Assembly (NCBI GenBank): GCA_900546265.1
Contig: URCA01000067.1
Span: 1-11,934, forward strand
Direction: 5' to 3'
Length of the DNA stretch: 11,934 nucleotides
Source: an uncultured Oscillospiraceae bacterium
GTDB lineage: Bacteria; Bacillota; Clostridia; Oscillospirales; Acutalibacteraceae
Shown here: positions 6,663 to 11,934 of the stretch, piece by piece
Layout of the letters: each line of letters starts with the position of its first letter
Numbering within the stretch: position 1 is the first letter of the stretch
Notes under the pieces: model-generated
Seen by the model: only the letters and a program-made list of their open reading frames with translations
Database searches by the model: none
Told to the model about the DNA's origin: nothing
Position numbers and translations under genes: made by a program

Positions 6663-6702
6663 AAAATGCCCTCGGTTCCTTGCGGAACCGGGGGCATTTT
6701 TT
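6663..6702. terminator. Bidirectional intrinsic terminator between radA and leuA
   Basis: A 17-bp stem with one G-U pair joins 6663-6679 (AAAATGCCCTCGGTTCC) to 6684-6700 around a TTGC loop. On the plus strand it runs into TTTTTT; on the minus strand the stem ends in TTTTCTTA. It closes both converging transcripts. Confidence 0.95.
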
Positions 6703-6706
6703 AGGC

Positions 6707-8374
6707 TTATTCTCCCGCCTCGGCCCGGTTGATGGCGCACAGAACGCCCCTGACCGACGCGAGGTTGATGTTGTTCTCGATGCCCACGCCGAAAATCGGC
6801 TTGCCGTCCGGCTTTTTCAGCTGGATGTAGGCGATGGCCTTGGAGTCCGAGCCGGAGGAGATCGCATGCTCGTGATAGGACAGGAACTCGTACCGGGTCA
6901 TGTGGGCCGCCTGCAGGGCGTTGAAGAAGGCGTCGATGGGGCCGTTGCCGCTGCCCGACAGGGCCGTTTCCTTCCCGTCGGAAACCAGCACGCCGGTGAA
7001 CCGCACGCTGTCCGCGTCCTCCACAAAGCTGTGGGCGCGCAGATCCACCTTCCGGGGCACATCGATATAGTGCTGGCGGAACACGCCGAACAGCTCGTCG
7101 GCGGACACCTCCCGGCCCAGCCGGTCGCATTCCGCTTTGACCAGCGCGCCGAATTCCGGATGCATGGCCTTGGGCAGGTTGTACCCGAAGGCGTTCTGCA
7201 TGACGAAGGCCGCGCCGCCCTTGCCCGACTGGGAGTTGATGCGGATAATGGGCTCGTACTGCCGGCCCACGTCCGCCGGGTCAATGGGCAGATAGGGGAT
7301 CTCCCAGTAGTCGCTGTTGTGCTCCCGCATGTAAATGGTGCCCTTGTTGATGGCGTCCTGATGGGAGCCGGAGAAGGCGGTGAACACCAGCTCGCCCACA
7401 TAGGGCTGCCGCTCGGGGATGTGCATCTTGGTGCACCGCTCGTACAGCTCCCGGTAGGCGGGCAGATTGCTGAAATCCAGCCGGGGATCCACCCCCTGGG
7501 TGAACATGTTCAGCCCGACCACCACGATGTCCAGGTTGCCGGTGCGCTCCCCGTTGCCGAACAGGGTGCCCTCCACCCGCTCGGCCCCGGCCAGCAGCGC
7601 CAGCTCCGTGGCCGCCACGCCTGTGCCCCGGTCGTTGTGGGGATGGATGCTGATAATCGCCGCCTCCCGGTTGGGCAGATGCCGGATGAAATACTCCACC
7701 TGGTCGGCGTAGGTGTTGGGGGTGCACATCTCCACCGTGTTGGGGAGGTTGAGGATCACCGGGTTCTCCTTGGTGCTGCCCAGCGCCTCCATGACGGCGG
7801 CGCAGATGTCCACCGCGTTGTCCATCTCGGTGCCGGAGAAGCTCTCGGGGGAATACTCGTAGCGGATATGGGTGTCGCCCTCGTACGCCTCGGTCAGCTC
7901 CCGGATGAGCTTGGCGCCCGCGACGGCGATGTCGATGATGCCCGCCATGTCCTTCTGGAACACCACCTTGCGCTGCAGCGTGGAGGTGGAATTGTAAAAA
8001 TGGACGATGACGTTTTTCGCGCCCTTGATGGCGTCGAAGGTCTTGCGGATCAGATGCTCCCGGGCCTGCACCAGCACCTGGATGGTCACGTCGTCCGGAA
8101 TATGGCCGCCCTCGATGAGCTCCCGGCAGATTTCATATTCCGTTTCCGAGGAGGAGGGGAAGCCGATTTCAATTTCCTTAAAGCCCATGTCGCACAGGGC
8201 CTTGAAAAACTCCAGTTTCTGCTGCAGGTTCATGGGATCGACCAGCGCCTGGTTGCCGTCCCGCAGGTCGACGCTGCACCAGACGGGCGCTTTGTCGATG
8301 ACGCGGTCCGGCCATTGCCGGTCGGGAAGCTGGATTTGCTCGAAGGGCCGATACTTTTGATATGACGGTTTCAC
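6707..8374 (-). CDS. leuA: 2-isopropylmalate synthase
   Basis: A 555-residue enzyme that condenses acetyl-CoA with 2-ketoisovalerate, the first committed step of leucine synthesis. Catalytic and metal motifs are SVDLRDGNQAL (34-44, with Arg38 and Asp39), HPHND (244-248) and the GNGERTGN loop (273-280). A C-terminal region of about 125 residues (about 430-555), including LSGSGNGPIDAF, is the leucine-sensing regulatory domain, so feedback inhibition is expected. Length and N-terminus (KYRPF, LPDRQWPD) fit the longer, type-2 LeuA form rather than the B. subtilis-like form. The start is GTG at 8372-8374, supported by a perfect AAGGAGG (complement of 8383-8389) eight bases upstream. An in-frame ATG at 8461 is rejected because it would translate the T-box terminator. 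No other leu gene is in the window. Confidence 0.95.
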   Translation of the reverse strand: MKPSYQKYRPFEQIQLPDRQWPDRVIDKAPVWCSVDLRDGNQALVDPMNLQQKLEFFKALCDMGFKEIEIGFPSSSETEYEICRELIEGGHIPDDVTIQVLVQAREHLIRKTFDAIKGAKNVIVHFYNSTSTLQRKVVFQKDMAGIIDIAVAGAKLIRELTEAYEGDTHIRYEYSPESFSGTEMDNAVDICAAVMEALGSTKENPVILNLPNTVEMCTPNTYADQVEYFIRHLPNREAAIISIHPHNDRGTGVAATELALLAGAERVEGTLFGNGERTGNLDIVVVGLNMFTQGVDPRLDFSNLPAYRELYERCTKMHIPERQPYVGELVFTAFSGSHQDAINKGTIYMREHNSDYWEIPYLPIDPADVGRQYEPIIRINSQSGKGGAAFVMQNAFGYNLPKAMHPEFGALVKAECDRLGREVSADELFGVFRQHYIDVPRKVDLRAHSFVEDADSVRFTGVLVSDGKETALSGSGNGPIDAFFNALQAAHMTRYEFLSYHEHAISSGSDSKAIAYIQLKKPDGKPIFGVGIENNINLASVRGVLCAINRAEAGE

Positions 8375-8400
8375 AGCGAAAACCTCCTTAATAAGAATAC

Positions 8401-8434
8401 AAAAACGCCCGTCCCCGAAAAACAGGGACGGGCG
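8401..8434 (-). terminator. Regulated intrinsic terminator of the leuA T-box
   Basis: On the minus strand CGCCCGTCCC (8434 down to 8425) pairs perfectly with GGGACGGGCG (8415 down to 8406) and is followed by TTTTT. Its left arm overlaps the antiterminator pairing, so the two structures exclude each other. Confidence 0.93.
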
Positions 8435-8688
8435 ACAAATCGCTCGTGGTACCACCCACATTCGGACGCCCGCAGGCGTCCCTCAGCGAGCCTCGGCAAA
8501 GGCTCCGGCCGGTAACGGGGCCACACGTCCCGCCCTAGCTCCGGCGCCGGAGTTCAGGTGGGCGACTCAGGGATGAGCTATCCATACGGGCTCCGCCTCC
8601 GGCTTGCACCTTCCGCCGGCTCTCTGCGCGCGTGCGCCCGTATCTTGTTCCCGTCAACGTCTTTGCGCTATTGGGGAAAAGGTGTCTT
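8401..8688 (-). promoter_or_regulatory. Leucine-specific T-box riboswitch of leuA
   Basis: The minus-strand leader contains all T-box landmarks. Stem I includes ACGGGC/GCCCGT and the distal AGAGAGCCGG with AAGGTGCAAGCCGG. Its specifier loop holds CTC (complement of 8575-8577), a leucine codon, followed by A and then TCCC pairing with an upstream GGGA. A stem III hairpin, GGACGCC/GGCGTCC, lies at 8464-8481. The T-box itself, GGGTGGTACCACG, is the complement of 8445-8457; its UGGU (8451-8454) would pair with the ACCA end of an uncharged tRNA-Leu. The antiterminator is consistent: GGG and ACG flanking the bulge pair with CGTCCC of the terminator arm (8425-8430). Uncharged tRNA-Leu should therefore switch leuA on. 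Confidence 0.95.
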
Positions 8689-8694
8689 TGTCTC

Positions 8695-8730
8695 ATTATA
8701 CGCATCCCGGCCCCGGTTGTCAAGTGTCAA
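8695..8730 (-). promoter_or_regulatory. Consensus promoter of leuA with a duplicated -35 hexamer
   Basis: On the minus strand, TTGACA (complement of 8718-8723), a 17-bp spacer and TATAAT (complement of 8695-8700) make a perfect consensus promoter. A second TTGACA lies one base further upstream (complement of 8725-8730). Transcription should start near 8688. Control is therefore expected at the T-box rather than at initiation. Confidence 0.92.
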
Positions 8731-8844
8731 ATCCGCCGTCCCGCCGTCTCCGCCGGAACGCCCCGTGTCCCCTTCAGACCGCCTCATTTTATCCATTTCT
8801 TCCGCCTAAATTCGGCTGATTTCACCGAAAAGCCGCCCGAGCCC

Positions 8845-8873
8845 TTTCTTTCCGCGGCCGGCTGTGCTATAGT
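8845..8873 (+). promoter_or_regulatory. Extended -10 promoter of trkA-trkH
   Basis: TATAGT (8868-8873) is preceded by the TG extension at 8865-8866. TTTCTT at 8845-8850 is a poor -35 at 17-bp spacing, as is usual for extended -10 promoters. The predicted start near 8880 gives a leader of about 50 nt. The stretch 8731-8844 between the two divergent promoters shows no further feature I can support. Confidence 0.65.
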
Positions 8874-8887
8874 GTTCCCGTACTACC

Positions 8888-8925
8888 CCCGGCGCCTGCC
8901 GGGAGAGGGATACGGGAGGACGGGG
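8888..8925 (+). promoter_or_regulatory. Hairpin and G-quadruplex motif over the trkA ribosome binding site
   Basis: In the trkA 5' leader, CCCGGC (8888-8893) and GCCGGG (8898-8903) form a 6-bp hairpin with a GCCT loop. Four G-tracts at 8901-8903, 8907-8909, 8914-8916 and 8922-8925 have loops of 3, 4 and 5 nt, satisfying the G3-N(1-7) quadruplex rule in the mRNA sense. The ribosome binding site GGAGG (8915-8919) lies within the motif. The first G-tract is shared with the hairpin, so the two folds compete. The motif is seen directly; folding and function are inference. Confidence 0.4.
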
Positions 8926-8929
8926 CGTC

Positions 8930-10288
8930 ATGCGTATTGTCATCGTGGGCTGCGGCAAGGTAGGCACCACGCTGGCCGAGCAGCTAAACCGGGAGAAGCA
9001 CGAAATCGTGCTGATTGAGAAGAATCCCGAGGTGCTGCAAGGGGTCACCAACACGCTGGATCTCATCGGCGTGGCGGGCAACGGCGCGAGCGACGCGGTG
9101 CTCAGGGAAGCGGGGGCCGCCACGGCGGATCTGCTCATCGCCGTCACCACCACGGACGAGCTGAATCTGCTGTGCTGCCTCATCGCCAAAAAGGTCGGGG
9201 TGCGCAACACCATCGCCCGGGTGCGCAACCCGGAATATTCGCAGGAAATCCGCCTGGTGCAGGAGGATTTGGGCCTGTCCATGGTCATCAATCCGGAGTT
9301 TGCCGCCGCGGCGGAAATCGCGCAGCTGCTCCGGTTTCCGTCGGCTATCAAAATCGATACCTTCGCCAAGGGGCGGGTGGAAATCCTGAAGCTGCATATC
9401 CCGGCCGCCTCGGCGCTGGACGGCATGCGGATTCGGGACATCTCCTTGCGCCTGCGCACCCGCGTGCTGGTCTGCGCCGTGGAGCGGGGGGACGCGGTGG
9501 AAATCCCCACCGGCGATTATGTCCTGCGGCAGGGCGACCGCGTGTCCATCGTCGCCTCCCCGCGCAAAGCCGTCGAGTTTTTCCGCAAGGCCGGGGTCAC
9601 CGCCGGCCGGGTGAACACCGCCATGCTCGTCGGCGGCGGCAAGATCACCTATTATCTCGCCCGCCAGCTCATCGAGGACGGCATCCAGGTCAAGATTATC
9701 GAGATGAACAAGACGCGCTGCGAGGAGCTCAGCGAGCTGCTGCCCGAGGCCATGATCCTCCAGGGGGACGGCACCGATCGGGAGCTTCTTGCCGAGGAAG
9801 GGCTGTCCCGGATGGACGCCTTCGCCTCTCTGACCGACGTGGACGAGGAGAACGTCCTGCTCTCCCTGTACGCCGGCGCCAAGTCCAAGGCCAAGCTGAT
9901 CACCAAAATCAACCGTCTGGCCCTGGAGGAAATTGTCTCGAGTATGCCGCTCGGCAGCATCATCTCGCCCAAATTCATCACCGCCGAGCATATTGTGCGG
10001 TATGTCCGCGCCATGCAGAACTCGCTGGGCAGCAATGTGGAGACCCTGTATAAAATCGTGGACAATCAGGTGGAGGCGCTGGAGTTCCGGGTCAGGGAAA
10101 AGACTTCCTTTTTGGGCCAGCCCCTGGAAACCCTGCCTCTGCGGAACAACCTGCTGGTCGCCTGCATCAACCGGCAGGGGCGGATTATCACCCCAAGCGG
10201 CAAGGATACGCTGGAGCTGGGGGACACGGTGGTCGTGGTCACCACCAACACCGGTCTGAGCGATCTGGGGGACATTCTGCGCGCGTGA
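8930..10288 (+). CDS. trkA: Trk potassium uptake regulatory subunit TrkA
   Basis: A 452-residue peripheral membrane protein that gates the Trk potassium channel in response to nucleotides. It has two tandem RCK halves. The first Rossmann fold has GCGKVG (7-12) and an acidic Glu30 ending beta-2, typical of NAD(H) binding, followed by a TrkA_C domain (about 140-215). The second has GGGKIT (235-240) with Glu258, followed by another TrkA_C domain (about 370-452). The second glycine motif ends in Thr rather than Gly/Ala, so its nucleotide affinity may differ. TrkA_C domains of Bacillota often bind c-di-AMP; this is family knowledge, not visible here. GGAGG at 8915-8919 is ten bases before the ATG and lies in a G-rich, possibly structured leader. 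trkH follows after 66 bp. Confidence 0.95.
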   Translation: MRIVIVGCGKVGTTLAEQLNREKHEIVLIEKNPEVLQGVTNTLDLIGVAGNGASDAVLREAGAATADLLIAVTTTDELNLLCCLIAKKVGVRNTIARVRNPEYSQEIRLVQEDLGLSMVINPEFAAAAEIAQLLRFPSAIKIDTFAKGRVEILKLHIPAASALDGMRIRDISLRLRTRVLVCAVERGDAVEIPTGDYVLRQGDRVSIVASPRKAVEFFRKAGVTAGRVNTAMLVGGGKITYYLARQLIEDGIQVKIIEMNKTRCEELSELLPEAMILQGDGTDRELLAEEGLSRMDAFASLTDVDEENVLLSLYAGAKSKAKLITKINRLALEEIVSSMPLGSIISPKFITAEHIVRYVRAMQNSLGSNVETLYKIVDNQVEALEFRVREKTSFLGQPLETLPLRNNLLVACINRQGRIITPSGKDTLELGDTVVVVTTNTGLSDLGDILRA

Positions 10289-10322
10289 GGGCCGCCCCGC
10301 ACGGCTTTTCCGATTATTTGTA

Positions 10323-10336
10323 CCGCCCGCGGGCGG
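10323..10336 (+). repeat. GC palindrome touching the trkH ribosome binding site
   Basis: CCGCCCGCGGGCGG is a perfect 14-bp palindrome in the 66-bp trkA-trkH gap. As RNA it can form a 5-bp stem with a CGCG loop whose right arm includes the first two G of GGAGGAG (10335-10341), the presumed trkH ribosome binding site. It may limit trkH translation, or be a chance GC-rich palindrome. Confidence 0.35.
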
Positions 10337-10354
10337 AGGAGTGGATGGGTTTTC

Positions 10355-11797
10355 ATGAACGGTACCATGATCATCTATATGCTGGGCTGGGTCATGAACC
10401 TGGAAGCGGCCTTCATGCTTCTGCCCTGCCTGACCGCCCTGATTTATAGGGAGAGCGCCGGGTTCTCCTTCCTGATCGTCGCCTTCGCGCTGCTGATTGC
10501 CGGCGTCCTGTGCACCTTCCGCAAGCCGGCCAACAAGGCGTTTTACGCCCGGGAGGGCTTTGCCGTCGTGGCACTGAGCTGGATCCTGCTCAGCGTGACC
10601 GGCGCCCTCCCCTTTGTCATCAGCGGGGAAATCCCGCATTTCATCGACGCCATGTTCGAAACCGTGTCCGGCTTCACCACCACCGGCTCGAGCATCCTGA
10701 CCGACGTGGAGGCGCTGTCCCGCTGCATGCTGTTCTGGCGCAGCTTCACCCACTGGATCGGCGGCATGGGCGTGCTGGTGTTCATGCTGGCTATCGTCCC
10801 CATGGCGGGCGGGCAGAGCATCCACCTCCTGCGGGCGGAAAGCCCCGGCCCCGCCGTGAGCAAGCTGGTCCCCCGCCTGCGGGGCACCGCCACCATCCTG
10901 TACGGCATCTATTTGGTGATGACGGTGGCGGAAATCCTGCTGCTGCTGGCCACCGGCATGCCCGTGTTCGACAGCATCACCATCGCCTTCGGCACCGCCG
11001 GCACCGGCGGCTTCGCCATCCTGAACAGCGGCCTCGCCTCTTACACCGTCCTGCAGCAGGGGATCGTCACCGTCTTCATGATCCTGTTTGGGATCAACTT
11101 CAATGTCTATTTTTTGCTTCTCATCCGCCGCCGGCCGAAGGAAGCGCTCAAAAGCGAGGAAATGCGCTGGTATCTCATCATCATCGCCGCCGCCATCGGG
11201 CTGATCACCCTCAATGTGCGGGGGCTGTTCTCCTCCTGGTGGGAGGCGTTCCATCACACCGCCTTTCAGGTGGCCTCCATCATCACCACCACCGGCTTTT
11301 CCACCTCGGACTTCAACCTCTGGCCCGGCTTTTCCCGCACCATCCTGGTGCTGCTGATGTTCGTGGGCGCCTGCGCCGGCAGCACCGGCGGCGGCATCAA
11401 GGTCAGCCGCATCGTGGTGGCCGTCAAGGCCGTGGCCAAGGAGCTGGCCCGCTTCATCCACCCGCGCAATGTCCGGATGCTCAAGCTGGAGGGCAAGAAG
11501 GTGGAACACGAGACCCTGCGCACCATCAACATCTTCCTGACGGCGTATTTTCTTCTCTTCGCCCTGTCCACTCTGCTGATTTCCCTGGATAACTTCGATC
11601 TGATTACCAGCTTCACCTCCGTGGCCGCCACCCTCAACAACATCGGCCCCGGCCTGGAAATCGTCGGGCCCATGAGCAATTTTTCCGCCTTTTCCGGCCT
11701 GTCGAAATGCGTGCTGATGTTCGACATGCTCGCCGGCCGGCTGGAGCTGTTTCCCATGCTGCTGCTGTTCGTCCCCGCCACCTGGAAACGGAACTGA
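10355..11797 (+). CDS. trkH: Trk potassium uptake transmembrane subunit TrkH
   Basis: A 480-residue polytopic membrane protein, the K+-conducting pore that works with TrkA. Four pore-loop repeats are visible, each contributing a filter glycine: TTTG (108-111), TAGTGG (214-219), TTTG (311-314) and NNIG (428-431). The gating-loop region ACAGSTGGGIK (339-349) and the following basic stretch are well conserved. Roughly ten hydrophobic helices fit the TrkH/KtrB fold, and length is normal for TrkH. The GGAGGAG at 10335-10341 lies 13 bases before the ATG, a long spacing; GGATGGG (10343-10349) may serve instead. No in-frame start lies between this ribosome binding site and 10355. The next in-frame ATGs are codons 5 and 14. 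The gene forms an operon with trkA. Confidence 0.95.
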   Translation: MNGTMIIYMLGWVMNLEAAFMLLPCLTALIYRESAGFSFLIVAFALLIAGVLCTFRKPANKAFYAREGFAVVALSWILLSVTGALPFVISGEIPHFIDAMFETVSGFTTTGSSILTDVEALSRCMLFWRSFTHWIGGMGVLVFMLAIVPMAGGQSIHLLRAESPGPAVSKLVPRLRGTATILYGIYLVMTVAEILLLLATGMPVFDSITIAFGTAGTGGFAILNSGLASYTVLQQGIVTVFMILFGINFNVYFLLLIRRRPKEALKSEEMRWYLIIIAAAIGLITLNVRGLFSSWWEAFHHTAFQVASIITTTGFSTSDFNLWPGFSRTILVLLMFVGACAGSTGGGIKVSRIVVAVKAVAKELARFIHPRNVRMLKLEGKKVEHETLRTINIFLTAYFLLFALSTLLISLDNFDLITSFTSVAATLNNIGPGLEIVGPMSNFSAFSGLSKCVLMFDMLAGRLELFPMLLLFVPATWKRN

Positions 11798-11808
11798 TCC
11801 GCCCACCC

Positions 11809-11840
11809 AAAAGCCCGCGCCGTTTCACCGGTGCGGGCTT
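11809..11840 (+). terminator. Probable terminator behind trkH
   Basis: AAGCCCGCGCCG (11811-11822) pairs with CGGTGCGGGCTT (11829-11840), 12 bp with one G-U pair, around a TTTCAC loop, 13 bp after the trkH stop. The plus-strand U-tract is poor (TTCAGGC); the minus-strand side reads TTTT, so it may terminate in both directions or mainly serve a gene beyond the window. Confidence 0.65.
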
Positions 11841-11859
11841 CAGGCTGTCAAAAAAGGGG

Positions 11860-11934
11860 AATCCGCCATTCGGAAGATGAAAAAGCGGAGGCGGGTTACC
11901 GATTTGTGTTTGCGAGGACATGTGCCTCGCAAAC
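11860..11934. repeat. Two inverted repeats in gene-free DNA at the window edge
   Basis: AATCCGCC (11860-11867) pairs with GGCGGGTT (11890-11897), 8 bp with one wobble. Then GTTTGCGAGG (11908-11917) and CCTCGCAAAC (11925-11934) form a perfect 10-bp stem around ACATGTG, reaching the last base of the window. No reading frame here is convincing. The second repeat may extend further or belong to a structured element that is cut off. Confidence 0.5.

Noticed and set aside
6680..8365. A 561-codon plus-strand open frame opposite leuA
   Set aside because: It starts inside the radA terminator hairpin, shows no motif and mirrors leuA codon bias.
8375..8461. N-terminal extension of leuA from an ATG at 8461
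   Set aside because: The extension would be translated through the T-box and its terminator; the GTG at 8374 has a perfect AAGGAGG.
10345..10449. A 34-codon open frame beginning at ATG 10345, well spaced from GGAGGAG and overlapping the start of trkH
   Set aside because: It has no similarity or composition supporting a peptide; most likely a chance ATG in the trkH leader.
8984..11806. A 940-codon open frame antisense to trkA and trkH
   Set aside because: It has no ribosome binding site or domain, and its composition is the His/Gln/Gly/Asp-rich pattern expected opposite a GC-rich gene. It spans two well-supported genes and their gap.
11634..11921. Minus-strand open frame with a Pro/Phe-rich start near the window end
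   Set aside because: No ribosome binding site is visible, it begins in an inverted repeat, and it runs through the trkH terminator and antisense to trkH.

Overview
The window reads as ordinary chromosomal sequence from a GC-rich, spore-forming member of the Clostridia (Bacillota). An Oscillospiraceae/Ruminococcaceae-type genome is my best guess. The evidence is a leucine T-box leader, strong AGGAGG-type ribosome binding sites, TG-extended -10 promoters, a CwlD-type spore-cortex amidase, a short DtxR/MntR-type regulator and strongly G/C-biased third codon positions. I see no mobile element, CRISPR array, tRNA, rRNA or pseudogene.

Layout, left to right. Positions 1-3830 carry four plus-strand genes: an ALDH3-like aldehyde dehydrogenase, a PaaI-type hotdog thioesterase 15 bp behind it, a membrane-anchored YkuE/YaeI-type metallophosphoesterase, and a zinc-ribbon single-pass membrane protein of unknown function. 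A perfect 14-bp hairpin ends this block and also terminates the converging minus-strand DtxR/MntR-type regulator (3835-4221). The regulator and the next plus-strand unit, cwlD then radA, are transcribed from divergent promoters at 4257-4322. The cwlD transcript has a long leader containing a terminator-like hairpin with a possible competing pairing.

A bidirectional terminator (6663-6702) separates radA from leuA, which is on the minus strand (6707-8374). leuA has a complete regulatory region: a consensus promoter, a roughly 290-nt T-box with a CTC (Leu) specifier, and an intrinsic terminator. Expression should therefore rise when tRNA-Leu is uncharged. Divergent from leuA, a TG-extended promoter drives trkA and trkH, the regulatory and pore subunits of a Trk potassium uptake system. 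Their ribosome binding sites sit in G-rich or palindromic sequence that could be structured. After a hairpin behind trkH, the window ends in gene-free DNA with two inverted repeats.

The genes do not form one pathway. They are housekeeping modules: aldehyde/acyl metabolism, metal-responsive regulation, sporulation/germination, DNA repair, leucine synthesis and K+ uptake. I found no convincing novel multi-gene system. The most interesting signals are regulatory: a G-quadruplex motif over the trkA ribosome binding site, the cwlD leader, the leuA T-box, and the uncharacterised zinc-ribbon membrane protein.
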